Source: Novipirellula caenicola (GTDB taxonomy: Bacteria > Planctomycetota > Planctomycetia > Pirellulales > Pirellulaceae). From it: DNA of 64,000 bases. The notes beneath the pieces were generated by a model, which did not search any database, was not told the origin of the DNA, and saw only the letters and a list, made by a program, of their open reading frames with translations. The translations under genes were made by a program, and so were the position numbers. The stretch covers positions 186,001-250,000 of the forward strand of contig NZ_BAABRO010000003.1 of the NCBI RefSeq assembly GCF_039545035.1, read 5' to 3'. How positions within the stretch are numbered: the stretch's first letter is position 1; every line of letters begins with the position of its first letter. This document shows, piece by piece, positions 45,101-55,500 of this stretch.

Positions 45101-46182
45101 CTACTATCGACGCCTTGCAGCACATTGTCGGTGCGGAATTCTTGGTTCGTCACCGCAGCGGCGTTGTAGGGAAATTCACCCACGCCAGGGATGCTGATCA
45201 CAGGTTGGACTCTAATGGTCGGCTGGTTCACGCCGATCGCGTCGTTGCCGCCAAAGCGAACCTGCAAAAAGAAGTCATCAGGGTCGGCCGATGGCAGACG
45301 GGTGACTTGGACCGTGGTGCCCGCATCGAGGAACAACCCATTGGCGTCCTCGAGCGTTTCCAAAGCGGCTGTCAGCGTGCCGGTCGGGTCCGCGGTGAAA
45401 TCGGTTGCGGCAATTCTTGCGGTGTTGGTGCTAACCTGGCCGGTGGCCGAAGTCAGCGTCACTTCCAACGCTAGAGTTTGAGTCGGATCGTCGATCTGTT
45501 GGCCGATCTTGATCTGCTGCGTCTCGGCAATGATCGGGGTGATCAGGCTAGGCGCATTGGTAGCACCGGAAACGCCGATGTCCGCGACAAGCTGGAATAC
45601 GCCTTGGCGGAAGCGAACGTCAACGGTTTGACCCGGGGTTCCGGTGGGCAACGTGAAGACCTTGTCTTCACGAAGGTCCAAATATCCCACTTCCAACTCA
45701 AATACTTGCCCGACTGCAACGTTGTAGGCGCCGTTGCTGTCGCGGACCAACTCAGCACTGCTGCCGTCGCGAGCGCTCAATTGCACTTCAAGCAACGGTT
45801 CGCCAGCGCCTTCGCCCATGCGGTTGAGCGTGTTGATTACCGACAACGCGTCCGCCGCGGTCACGCGATTGTCACCATTGACGTCCACAAACGCCTTGAT
45901 CTCTTCGCCTTGCCCGACTTCCGAAGAATTGCCACCGTTGCGGTTGAGGTGATTGATGACCGTCAACGCGTCCATGGGGGTGACCCGCATGTTGTTGTCG
46001 ACGTCATTGGCGAGAAAGTAATTATGAGCGGCTGCAAAGTCGCCTGCGAGAAGTTCCCGTCGCTCAAGCGCTTCGCTGCTCAAACGTCGCGTGGGCTTTT
46101 GACCACGTTGGACTTGATCGTTGGAACGTTTGTCGGCCCTCAGCCATCCGGAGCGACGGAGCAAGTGACGCAGATGTTTCAT
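42136..46182 (-). CDS. Large surface protein: LEPR-XLL-like motif, dockerin pair, Calx-beta repeats, SdrD_B-like domain
   Basis: It has 1,348 residues. The N-terminus is basic (MKHLRHLLRRSGWL) and reaches the LEPR-XLL-like ALERRELLAGD at about residue 38-48, a leader marker of planctomycete giant proteins. Two dockerin-like calcium loops follow (DVDNNMRVTPMDALTVINHLN and DVNGDNRVTAADALSVINTLN). A first beta-rich region reaches residue 520. Then come four Calx-beta repeats of 115 residues and a fifth diverged copy, each with PxDETIxLT and TGTITNDD. An SdrD_B-like domain (GLSGVRVELRTASGELVATAFTDMNGSYRFTGV) and a C-terminal unknown part end it. Extracellular and calcium-binding, likely adhesive. 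A T-run terminator lies downstream. Confidence 0.85.
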   Translation of the reverse strand: MKHLRHLLRRSGWLRADKRSNDQVQRGQKPTRRLSSEALERRELLAGDFAAAHNYFLANDVDNNMRVTPMDALTVINHLNRNGGNSSEVGQGEEIKAFVDVNGDNRVTAADALSVINTLNRMGEGAGEPLLEVQLSARDGSSAELVRDSNGAYNVAVGQVFELEVGYLDLREDKVFTLPTGTPGQTVDVRFRQGVFQLVADIGVSGATNAPSLITPIIAETQQIKIGQQIDDPTQTLALEVTLTSATGQVSTNTARIAATDFTADPTGTLTAALETLEDANGLFLDAGTTVQVTRLPSADPDDFFLQVRFGGNDAIGVNQPTIRVQPVISIPGVGEFPYNAAAVTNQEFRTDNVLQGVDSSGTAIGQRYDIDYESRSLPNPNGGSFEFLNNRPAIGSFDPNTADPAEVFNDIGGLGPVIAGGVPEANGGDEDTLDNVFDALSIPVFINAPVQGLTFEVTPGEDSNGESFLIYGFLEEPDEQGNDNSRPVPLDQVRFDADARFVINATVDGAPVTPTVSVAVSPAAVNEDGNNALNYTFTRTGATTDALTVDYTVSGTATSGTDFTALSGTLTIPAGQASATVSVDPTDDDTVEPDETIVLTVTDTASYDVGASATATGTITNDDVATVTPVVTVAVNPAAVNEDGSGTLIYTFTRSGATTDALAVSYTVGGTATSGTDFTALSGTVTIPAGQSSATVSVNPTDDSVVEPDETIILTITDTATYDVGAAGSATGTITDDDTATATPVVTVTVNPTAVNEDGSGALVYTFARTGATTNALAVTYTVSGTATSGTDFTALSGTVTIPAGQSSVTLSVNPTDDSVVEPDETIILTITDTATYDVGAAGAATGTITNDDTAPVTPVVTVAVAPSAVNEDGSGTLVYTFTRTGATTSDLTVNYTVSGTATSGSDFTALSGSVTIPAGQSSATVSVNPTDDTVVEPNETIILTVVDTASYDVGAAAAATGTITNDDQVVVNPGTISLSPATLSVGEGGAFATFTVTRTGGSDGAVSVVFATSNGTAISGADYTGKTETVTFADGDSATKTITVSIIDDTVDEPNETFNVTISGATGGAVLGASASAVTIIDNDPTDPGTGSTVAGSIFVDEVENLNEVIKSGGSVAPFRDGIKDAGESGLSGVRVELRTASGELVATAFTDMNGSYRFTGVTQGSYRIHFGVSTANTFLSGSNHVPVTVGASGSNVAATNLPVLGLSASMSNLDILASSYLRGNTDAASASNNGRRGGSVALDASGNQIFFMAAEGFDNVDYSELLLNANRDAAILTIVDGTEIKTALLDENDFVISRDGTALQFFGGVEELGFVSTSNPLTSQGFSQAAIDALFSRAAGIANSN
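43236..44616 (-). repeat. Four tandem Calx-beta repeat units of about 345 bases
   Basis: Units begin at the codon for Pro in SPAAVNEDG (about 44616) and repeat every 115 codons. Motifs in each are V.EDG..L.YTF.R.GATT.AL.V.YTV.GTATSG.DFTALSG, then T.TIPAGQ.S.T.SV.PTDD..VEP.ETI.LT. Copies 2 and 3 are nearly identical in sequence. A fifth diverged copy follows (to about 42905). Confidence 0.9.
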
Positions 46183-46452
46183 CTGTTTTTCTCAGGAAGA
46201 TGAAGGAGATTTTTGGGGAAAACTCGATGCCGAACACGACTGACACAGTCAAGTGATTCGGTTCAAGCTTGGAATTAGATCGACATAGAGTGACCAAGTC
46301 GAAAAAACATGCGAACCAGCCTATCTTATCTGGCGTTCCTAACTTATCAACATCCAGGGCAATCTATGCGGGCTAGCGACACTATGTTGTCGGTTAGAGA
46401 TCGCAATATTCAAAAGGTTCCGATTTTTCTGTCGGAAAATAATTTCGGCTCG
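46183..46452. other. 270-base intergenic region before the Calx-beta protein gene
   Basis: No gene. The region should hold the promoter of the 42136-46182 gene. No Shine-Dalgarno is visible before ATG 46182 (CCTTCATCTTCCTGAG precedes it on the minus strand). No intrinsic terminator with a T-run was found for the upstream gene. Confidence 0.35.
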
Positions 46453-49161
46453 TCAGATTGCGGGGGTCGATAAGGGGGGATCGGTTCCAGTCAAGGAGCC
46501 CAGTTCCATCGACTCGGACCCCATTGTGCTTAGCGACTTTTCATTGACAACTAAATTCTGGGGGAACTTTTCGGAGATTTCTTCGGACATAGGAAGTATT
46601 TTGCTCGGTTCCACAGACGGTACCATCATTGGTGGGGTATTGAGTTTTTTGACGCCGGAGCGTTCCAGAGCGTCGCCAGCGACGCGATCCGGGGAAAATT
46701 CCAGCGGGGGGGCGTCCGCAGCCGCGCGAACGTGGCTTGGCCACTGGGCGAGCGCTCGGTCTCGAGAGGCAATGGATGGCTCAAACCCTTGCTCGGCTTG
46801 CGAATTTTGCTGGGCTCCCGAATCTTGCTCGGCAGCTAGCTCGCTTGTTTTCGCTTCGCCTTCGCCCAACTCTGACTCGCCGTCCGAATCCGTGCCGCCC
46901 GAATCCGTGCCGTCCGCGTTTCCGTTGGATGACAGCGCATTGATCACCAATAACGCGTCCAACGCGGTGACATCCCCATCGTTGTTGACATCAATCGACG
47001 GGCCCGCGGTTTCGCTAGCACCAAGCGTTCGCGGTCGATTGATGTTTAAATCGTTGATGATCACCAACGCGTCTTGCGCGGTGACGATTTGGTCTCGGTT
47101 CACGTCTCCCGGCATATTGGCGTTGTGTCGAGGGCTGGTGACGCGGCTGGCGATGACCACCACATCGTCGCTTGCACCATTGGTCACCTGAATTGCAGGG
47201 GCCGGATCGTCGAACGCGTAGATCAATTTTGTCGCCGCAAGCTCTAGCACGTAGTCCCCATCGGGAAGATGACTGAACTGCAACGCTCCCGATCCGTTGG
47301 TCGTGATTTGATCGTCAAATCCAAAGCTCAGGTCCGAGATGGCAATCGAGGAATTCGCATGTCCGAACGCACGAATCTCGGCGATTTCGCCCCCTGCGTC
47401 CTGGATAGTCAGCTCGGTCGATTTGCCGTAGGAAACCGCGTCGCTGGTCACCCGTTTGATCAGTTGTCCGTTGCGATCGTACGCTTCGATACGCCCGTAG
47501 CTAACCGATCCTGCGTTGGCACCCCAAATCTGCAGGTTCACTTCACCAACGTCTTGGTCGAATTTAGCAATGAAAACATTGTTTGCGTTCCACTGCTCGC
47601 TCCACACGATGACCTGTGCGTCGAACGACTGAAAGAACTTCTGGTTGCTAGCAATCGGTGACTCGAACACGCCGAGCTGGCGTTGGTACGAAAAACCCTG
47701 GTTGGTCAACGTGACACCGGTAACGTTGCCACTAGCGATATAGCCATCAGGCAGCTCGTTCGCATGCACTTCACCGGAAAACAACGGAGTTCCATCCGCA
47801 TTTCGCAGCGTTGCCGAGACGTTGCTCATCAACGGCTCTGATCCAGCACGGATCGAGTTGTCATCTTCGTCTAGAAAAACATACCCGGTGATACTGGCGG
47901 CGGAAATCGCAGGCGACTTGATGGTCCCCTCGACGATGTTGCTGGTCACGGTGGTGTTGACGTCGATGGCCCGCCAATCGATGGTCGAAAACGCTTGGTC
48001 AATCACGATCTGCAAATCAAAATCGACGACCTGTTGATCGGGGGTCGACGCAACAATCCAAGCACCCCCATCGAGCCGGTATTGCAGTTCGCTGACCCGA
48101 TTCAAGGTGATGTCGCTTTGCGGCCCTTCGGAGTTTTGGTTTGCAAGCGCGACGGCATTGGCCGTGCCATCAAAATGGTAGGTAGAGGTCGAGGCATCAA
48201 AGTAACCCACGCCCTGAAGATTTAGCGGTACATCGGCAACGTCAAAAATGCCATCATTGTCGCTGTCCTGCCAACCGACCATTGCCAGCGTCGAAGCGGG
48301 GCTGGTGTGGTTTTCGTAGGCGACGGAGAGCGGATAACCGCCTCGCATGATGCTGTCTTCTTGGACAAATCCGCCCGTGGGGTTATCCGACGCATTTAAA
48401 TTCTGAGTGTTGTAGTAGCCGCGTCGATCGGTCCACGATCCAGCACCGGGGTACTCGTCGCGAGCCCAGAAGATGTGTCCCATTTCGTGGGTGATAGTCG
48501 ATGCCGGACGGGTCGACAGCGTGACCATAAACAAGCCACCTGAAAAGGCAAACGCCCCCGAAAAGTAACCGCCGGGAGCGAAGAAGCCATCGTGTTGGCC
48601 GGTGGACGGATTGATATCATCCGACGAATCGACGACGACGATGGTAAAGGACCAATCGGTCGCCAGCTTCTCTCGCTGGTCGTGGTTGAACGCCAAAACC
48701 GCGTTTTGCAGTGCGGACGATCCGGGGTAGTCAAGCGAATCCATAAATCCGCTCAAGGCCAGTTCAAAACCCTCGCTATTGCGATCGATCAGCTCGTACG
48801 GGGTTTCGACCGGGTTCTTGGCGTAAGTATCGTCGATCACGAATTCGAGCGAATGGACGCTATCAAACCCATCAAGGGTCTCGGCCCACCAATTCACCCC
48901 TTCGCTGATCTTGGCCAGCATCTCGTCGATTTCAGTTGGCGTCCAGTTTTGGGACTGGGCATCAATACTGCCGTCGCTCTCGAAAAAGATAGGCGTGACC
49001 GCGACCCGGCCAAGCAGAAATTCACCAGTATCGAGCTCTGTTGCTCCCAAGGGGGCTGCTGCTAGCAAGTTTCGCTTTTCCAGCTGCTGAAAACGAGCGG
49101 CTCGGCGGTGTGCCGAACGCTTTCGTCGTCGATTTGCAGGAGCACGAAACATAGGGGCCAA
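46453..49161 (-). CDS. Secreted HExxH metallopeptidase-like protein with dockerin pair
   Basis: Its 902 residues begin with a very basic N-terminus (RRRKRSAHRRAARF) and the LEPR-XLL-like FQQLEKRNLLAAAP. Residues 50-300 form a zincin-like domain: STITHEMGHIFWARDEYPGAG has HEMGH (HExxH, at 48475-48489) and a following D-E-Y that resembles M64-type HEFGH..DEY sites. Residues 420-480 resemble an SdrD_B unit (YVFLDEDDNSIRAGSEPLMSNVSA). Close to residue 700 lie two dockerin calcium loops (DVNRDQIVTAQDALVIIND and DVNNDGDVTALDALLVINAL). A Ser/Glu/Gln-rich linker and a tail follow. Predicted extracellular, calcium and zinc dependent. Substrate unknown. Confidence 0.82.
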   Translation of the reverse strand: MAPMFRAPANRRRKRSAHRRAARFQQLEKRNLLAAAPLGATELDTGEFLLGRVAVTPIFFESDGSIDAQSQNWTPTEIDEMLAKISEGVNWWAETLDGFDSVHSLEFVIDDTYAKNPVETPYELIDRNSEGFELALSGFMDSLDYPGSSALQNAVLAFNHDQREKLATDWSFTIVVVDSSDDINPSTGQHDGFFAPGGYFSGAFAFSGGLFMVTLSTRPASTITHEMGHIFWARDEYPGAGSWTDRRGYYNTQNLNASDNPTGGFVQEDSIMRGGYPLSVAYENHTSPASTLAMVGWQDSDNDGIFDVADVPLNLQGVGYFDASTSTYHFDGTANAVALANQNSEGPQSDITLNRVSELQYRLDGGAWIVASTPDQQVVDFDLQIVIDQAFSTIDWRAIDVNTTVTSNIVEGTIKSPAISAASITGYVFLDEDDNSIRAGSEPLMSNVSATLRNADGTPLFSGEVHANELPDGYIASGNVTGVTLTNQGFSYQRQLGVFESPIASNQKFFQSFDAQVIVWSEQWNANNVFIAKFDQDVGEVNLQIWGANAGSVSYGRIEAYDRNGQLIKRVTSDAVSYGKSTELTIQDAGGEIAEIRAFGHANSSIAISDLSFGFDDQITTNGSGALQFSHLPDGDYVLELAATKLIYAFDDPAPAIQVTNGASDDVVVIASRVTSPRHNANMPGDVNRDQIVTAQDALVIINDLNINRPRTLGASETAGPSIDVNNDGDVTALDALLVINALSSNGNADGTDSGGTDSDGESELGEGEAKTSELAAEQDSGAQQNSQAEQGFEPSIASRDRALAQWPSHVRAAADAPPLEFSPDRVAGDALERSGVKKLNTPPMMVPSVEPSKILPMSEEISEKFPQNLVVNEKSLSTMGSESMELGSLTGTDPPLSTPAI

Positions 49162-49509
49162 GCAGGTCCAATGGAGCCAAAAGAATGGGTAACAAAGGAA
49201 TGATCGGCATTCTTTGCCAAATCGCCTCGCAACTTAGATGCGACAAGACAGGATTTGTCTCACGGATTTGCTGCAATCGTTGAAATCCGTTTCGATTCCC
49301 CAGTCCCATTATCTTAACGAACAATCACAAAATCGGCTCGAAGCGTCTTTTTCGATTGCCGAAGAAACGCGTTGCCGCCGTCGGGATTTAGCGATAATCC
49401 CGACTCGACGGCAGCGGCGTATGACATGACATGCCGCTTGTGGCGTGGTTCCTAGCTGCTCTCCGCCGCCGCAAACGCGTTGCGGCGGCGTGTTGAAGTT
49501 TTGCCGGGA
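49162..49509. other. 348-base intergenic region with two hairpins
   Basis: Contains hairpins at 49382-49404 (TCGGGATT with AATCCCGA) and 49464-49490 (11-bp stem). No gene, and no T-run. The region should hold the promoter of the metallopeptidase-like gene. Confidence 0.45.
49464..49490 (-). terminator. 11-bp GC-rich hairpin after the giant gene
   Basis: CGCCGCCGCAA (49464-49474) pairs perfectly with TTGCGGCGGCG (49480-49490) over a five-base loop, 19 bases past the stop of the giant gene. There is no T-run, so termination would be weak or the hairpin stabilises the 3' end. Confidence 0.5.
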
Positions 49510-52500
49510 TCAAAGATTGGCGAAAATTCGATCCAGCACCGACGAAGCATCGTCGTTGTCGTCTTCGCTCGCCGACGCGGTGTCCGCGGCCAAAGAATCG
49601 ACGATCGAATCTAGATTCGCCACGGCGACGTGATCAAACACACTCGCTTTGGACGATTCTCCTTCGGCGGCGATACTCGAAACCGGATCCTGGGCAACGG
49701 TGGCGTCTTCGTTGGCTTCCGCAACAAGCAGATCACCGACCGCGGTCGCTCCCGAAGCGTAAACGCCTTCGGCCGTCGGCACGTAGCGAGTGCTCGAGCT
49801 TGTGCTCACCTGCTCACCGGAGCCGCTAAACGTGTTGCGGTTCAAATTGAGCTCGTTGATCACGTTCAGTGCATCGGAAACCGTGACGACGCCATCGCTG
49901 TTGGTATCAGGGAACGGTGGCAAATCGGTTGGCGTCGGTTGATCCAAGCGGATCGTGGACGCTCCTGCTCGGTTGAGCGAATTGATGATCTGCAATGCAT
50001 CCAGCGGAGTGACGACCCCATTGTTGTTGACGTCATTTCGGTTGATTGGATTGCGGAACGGATTGCTCGAGACAAACAGCTTGACGTCTTCGACTTCGCC
50101 GCTGGTTGCCACTCCGAGTGCGCCAAGGTTGTTGTTCTCGCTGATTCGGAATCGAGCGTAGATTTCGCCGGTCACCGCAGTGTTCGGGACATCGACCGTG
50201 ATCGTGTTCCCGGCACCAACGCCGACCAATGCGCGACCGCTGCCGGTCGAACCAAAGCGTTTGACTTCGCTTTCCTCGAACACGCCGTCCCCGTCCCAGT
50301 CGAACCAAGCGTCCAAGTAGAAGACGCCCGGCGCCGCGATGGGGGTATTGTCGCTCGTGTCCGCGGGCAGATTGATGTCCACCAGGAAGGTCGTCGAGAA
50401 CCCTGGACGCACCGCTCCGCTGACGCGAATGCCGTCGTCGTTCAGATCCCCATCCGGAATTTGGGCATCCGCATCGGGCGTAACACCACGACCAAGATAA
50501 AGGTTCGAAACCACATTGTGGCGAGGTCCGCCTTGGGAATCGAGCGATTGGTATGGTGCAGGTGCGTCACCGTAGTCGGCTCCGCCTCCGACAAACACGA
50601 CCAATTCGGTGGTTCCCGCTGTCGTGTTGCTTTGCAGCAGGTTGCCAACATCATCGCGGATGATGGGTTGAGCGACCGCTCCGCTGCCGGTCACGGTACC
50701 AATACCATCGATGATCAATCGATCACCCACAATCGCGATTGTTACATCAGGCAGCCCGATGCTTTGGATCGCAGCTTGGTACAGTTCCGCAACTTCTTGG
50801 ATCGTAGCATCAATCGGAATGACCACAGGGATCGTTGCCTTTTGACCCGCCGATGCAAGCAGTTCCAACGCGGTGTTGCTCAAGTCCACTGCGTAATTGG
50901 CATCGCCACCGAGGGTGACACGGCCATCACCAATGTTCTCGGGGTTCAGTCCCAATCCGGCACCGGCAATCGCACGGACCAAGGCATTGGCAATACTATC
51001 AAGCGTTGGGTTGGCTCCGATCACGACCGGAATTGCACCCGGGGTGATCACGCCGTTACCCGAATCCAATTCGAACGTTCGAATCAGCGACGCGCCTCGT
51101 TGGATGACAAAGGTTTGGCCATCGGCGATATCATCGCTAACCGCAGCCAAGTTGTTTGGCACGCGAAGACCAAAGCCAGCAGCCGTGCCAATCGCAGGGC
51201 CGGTGATCGTGTTGGCCACCAAGATGTTATCTGACAGCGTCGCTCCGTTGGCCAGCGGCGAGTCCGCCAGGATCACGACGCGATTGTTCAGCACCGACGA
51301 CGTGACGTTCAGACCTGAGGCTTGAATCTGAGTGTTCAAAGCTTCGGCTAACTGCTGCGTCGAATCGGTCACGATCACAGGCACAAGCACGCTGTTGGGA
51401 TCGTTTTGAATGCCGTCGGAATCAAATTCGAACGTCAACGAAGTTGTGCCGTCGAATACAGTCACGGTTTCACCATCCGCAGCACCAAATAGTGCCGAAG
51501 ACATCGTGAACGTGATGTTGGTGACGGTGACCGTGAACACGTCGCTAAGCGGGGTCGCTGATGCGAGTGTTGAATCGCCGAGCAATTGGATTTGATCCTC
51601 GAACGCCGTCGCTTCCAAATTCAAAATGGATGCATTGATGGCATCGGCGAGGGCCGCGGTCAATTGTTCGACACTCAGGGTCGTTGCGACCGGGACGGCG
51701 ACAACCCCATTCGTACCGACACCCCCATTGGTGATTCCATCGGTATCAAATTCAAAGGTGACTTGGTTTTGGCCATCGAAGATTTGGATCGATTGACCGT
51801 CGATGTTCGCTCCAAACAAATTCGGCGAGACCACGATGTTGATGCCGGTATCGGCTTCGAGTGTCGTGAACGAACCATCCAAACCAATCACGGTTGTCAA
51901 CGCGCGGTCCGAGTAGCTCGATCCGGTTTGCACGCGGACCACGGCATCGGTCGAATCGAGCAAGCGGATGACGTAGACCGAATTGTCCTGCCACACACCC
52001 GCCAACGGAGTCAAGCGAATGACGTTGTTCGATGGATCGTAGCCGAATCGATAATCGATGCCTTCGACAAGCGTTTGCCCATCTCGGGTGACCAGGATGG
52101 CATCGCCTGTGACGCTGTCGTCATCAATGCCAACCCCTGGGGTAGGATCTGCACCGGCGATCCCGTCGATCAATTGAATGTCAAAGGCGTCAAAGATGTC
52201 GCCTTGGCCGGTGACCACTTGGCCGCCCGATAGCCCGATATCCGGAGCCCGTGGCGATACCAGGATGGCGCGGGGGCCAACTTCGTCCGCACGGTCTTCA
52301 GCACCGCGGTCTTTGAACACGCGTTCGCCGATACCCGAGGGGGTTTCCACATCGGGATCATCGACTCGCAATTGACCATTGACATCGAAGGATGGCGCGA
52401 TAATCGGGCTCGGTGGCAGACCAATCGCACCGCGTACGGTGATCAGCGAAGGCCGATCTTCGAGCGAATCAACCGAGCTGTCGATGATCGGAGTGCCCGC

Positions 52501-55500
52501 TCGCGGAGTGAACACCAATTCAACCGGATCGATAAAGACTTCTTGCGAAGCATTGATCTGCTGAGCAAAGGCGCCTCGAGCATCCGTTTGGCTGCTGCGA
52601 GCATCCGTTGCATTTCGGTAATAGGTGGTTCCGCCTAATACGGTTTGCAGGCTGGCGTCATCAATCGCAACCGCGGTTTGAGTATTCGCGATCACATTGT
52701 TCAGCAGCGTCGGTGCGGCCCCTTGTTGGACCACGATCCCTTGGCTGCCGGGAACATAAATGTCTGCTGCAACGGTCGACAACGCACCTACTGCGTCGAT
52801 GTCGGCACCCACCGCACCGGTGGTCGATGTGCCTTGACCAAGGTCGGTCAACCGCACAAACCCGAAGCGGTCTTGGGCATTGAATCCGAACGCGTCAAGG
52901 TCGATCGTGGCATCGATGCCGGCAACAACGCCGACGTTGATGAAGTTGACGCCATCACGGCTGACTTCAACGGAAACGCCTTCGATGGACCCCGTTTCAA
53001 AGATCACCAAGTCAGGGCGAGCGTCGCCGCTGCCGGTCAAGTAGTTGTCGGTAAATCCAACGGTCAATACGCCGCGACGACCAAGCGATGTGGTGAAATC
53101 ACCCACGGTTGGTTCGAGCCCGCGACCGACCACATCGGGAACCCCGAGTGCTCTCGCCGGATTGTCAAAGCCGGCGGAAACATTGGCTCCGGCCGTGTAG
53201 CTTACGACGGTATCCGCAAAGGAGATTTCGCCCTCGTCAAACAACAAGTCGTTGTAGATGTCGGGGAACGATTCGTCCGCTCGATTGACATTACCGCCAA
53301 CAATCGTGTTGTTCAAAATCCGGTCAAAGGCGATCGGATTGCTTTGCGTTCCACCATTCGGACCCAGCCCGGTGATTCGTACGCCCGCGTTCGCGTTGAA
53401 TGCTAACACGTTGCTTTGTACAACCACGCCAGGCAACAGGTCGTTGGTGTTCAGTTCGACCAAGTTGCGAGGATAGACGATCGCTGCAGGCAATTGGTCA
53501 ACTTGGTTCACTCCCTGAACTCGCGATTCGGCACCGCGGTTCAGTTCAATCCCGGCGTCCGCGTTGAACACAAACCGGCTGTTTTCAATGATGATCACAC
53601 CTTGGTCGGTGCGATCGCGATTGCTGTCGCCTCGCAAATCAAACAAGTTGATCGATTCGAATGCGGTACCGTCATCGGTGATCGTGACATCGCCATAGAC
53701 GTTGATTCGGCTGTCGATGTCGCTGCCGTTGGCCCCCGTCACGTCGATGCCTAAAACTTGACGCACGGCGGATGCATTCAGAGCACTGATGATCGCCGCA
53801 CCGACTTCGGTTGCGGTTGCCGATTCGTTGACCGTGATGGGGATTTGCGAGCTTGGTGAATTCAGTCCGTCGCTGACGCCCGAAGCGTCGATCAAATCGA
53901 ACTCGAACACCAATTGGGCTCCGGCCGTTCCGACGGTAAATGTCGAACCGTCGATCAATTGCGTGCCCGAGAATGCTCGCAGGGCGTAGCCATCGGTCAA
54001 GCGATCGTTGGTATCAAACGTGCGGAATTGTGCTGCGGCTTCGCTGTCGACATATTCGCTGGCGTCACGAATCTCTAGCTGATACGCGCCGGTGACCGTC
54101 GGTTGGGTCGGCCGTGGCGTCGAGGTAAAGAATCGGGTGCCGTCTTCGATGAACGTTTCCGTCTGGGTGACGGCACGTGAATTGGTCGCAAGCTCACCAC
54201 GTTCGGCGAAACCGATGATGATATCGTCGATGAACACGCCTTCGTGATTGTTGTCGGCGGTTCCGGCCAAGAATCCGGCCGCGAATTGATCGCCGTAACG
54301 AAGTTGCTCGTTCACAAACGGTCCGAAGTCGTTGATCGTCAGAGCTCCGGTTCGTACCATCGCACCCGAAGTCGGGACGAACGATGTATCGCTATCGCTG
54401 AATCGCTCGGCCAAGGCCAGCGAGATTGCTTCGGCCACTTGCGGTGCGGTGTCGAAACGGCTGACCTTGATCGGTCGACCCGTCAACACCTCTTGTCCGC
54501 TAACAGGCAACAGCGTTGGCGACGACGAAGTGATCGTTGCCGTACCATCGACTTCGATCAAATTGCCATCGGTTTGTGCCGTGATCGGCGACATGAAGTT
54601 AATCGAAGCGGTGTACGAGTCGATTTGGCCGGTTTGAGACGTTCCTGCGATGCGAGGATCATAGGACGAGTTTCCAATGCCGCTGATGCCGATGTAAATC
54701 GGGCCGCTTTGGGTAACCGTGACTTGGATCGTGTCGTTTGCCTGATTGACAAACCCAGTCAATTCGTTGCCTTTGGCGTCAAAGAAGCGAACCGCTGCAT
54801 CGAGTGCAGGATTGGTGTCCAAGTCGACGTCGACGAAAATGGTGGTTCCCGCAGTGACCTCAGCACGTACCAAATCCACGTCGTTTAGATTCGACGGGTT
54901 GCCCAATGCGTCGACCGTACCGATGCGACCGCTTCCTGTGATCGTGGCATTGCCGCCCGAATAAGGAAGCTGCGTGGCTTGGTACAGCAAGTCGTTACGT
55001 TCGCCGGTGACGCCGGGAGTATCGCTTGGGTCCGAGAAGTTGAAGTTTTCTGTCAAGTTGTAGGTTGGCAGCGGTAATCCCGCAGCCAGCGACAATGCGG
55101 CGGCAATCTCTTGCTGAGACAATTGGTCCAAGGTGACATTCGATAGCGGATCGATCAGATCGACGCTGACTTCATTCGTTGCAACCGGCCGAGTGCCGTC
55201 GTTCAAAATGAAGGTTTGCCCAGCGTACTCAATCACCTCGCGGTAATCCGGATCCAAGTAGCGAGTCGCCAACACGGCACCCGAAGGCACCAGACGTTTC
55301 AGGTCCACTGTGTCCGCGATCAATGTCGCGATTTGGCTCGAACTGAGATCCTCGAGTGCGGTTCCAATCGGTTGCGAAGACAACAAATCGATCGGAATTT
55401 GGTTTGCGCCAATGGGGCGGACACCATCGTCCAGCACGTATTCTTGGCCATCGACCGTGATCACCGCGACGGCGTTTGGATCGGGCCCATACAGAGCCGC

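Noticed and set aside
49630-51234. A 534-codon plus-strand open frame opposite the giant gene
   Set aside because: It mirrors the GC-biased giant gene, is rich in Arg, Asp and Val without domain motifs, and the minus-strand frame has clear GEVED and dockerin signatures. It is a shadow.
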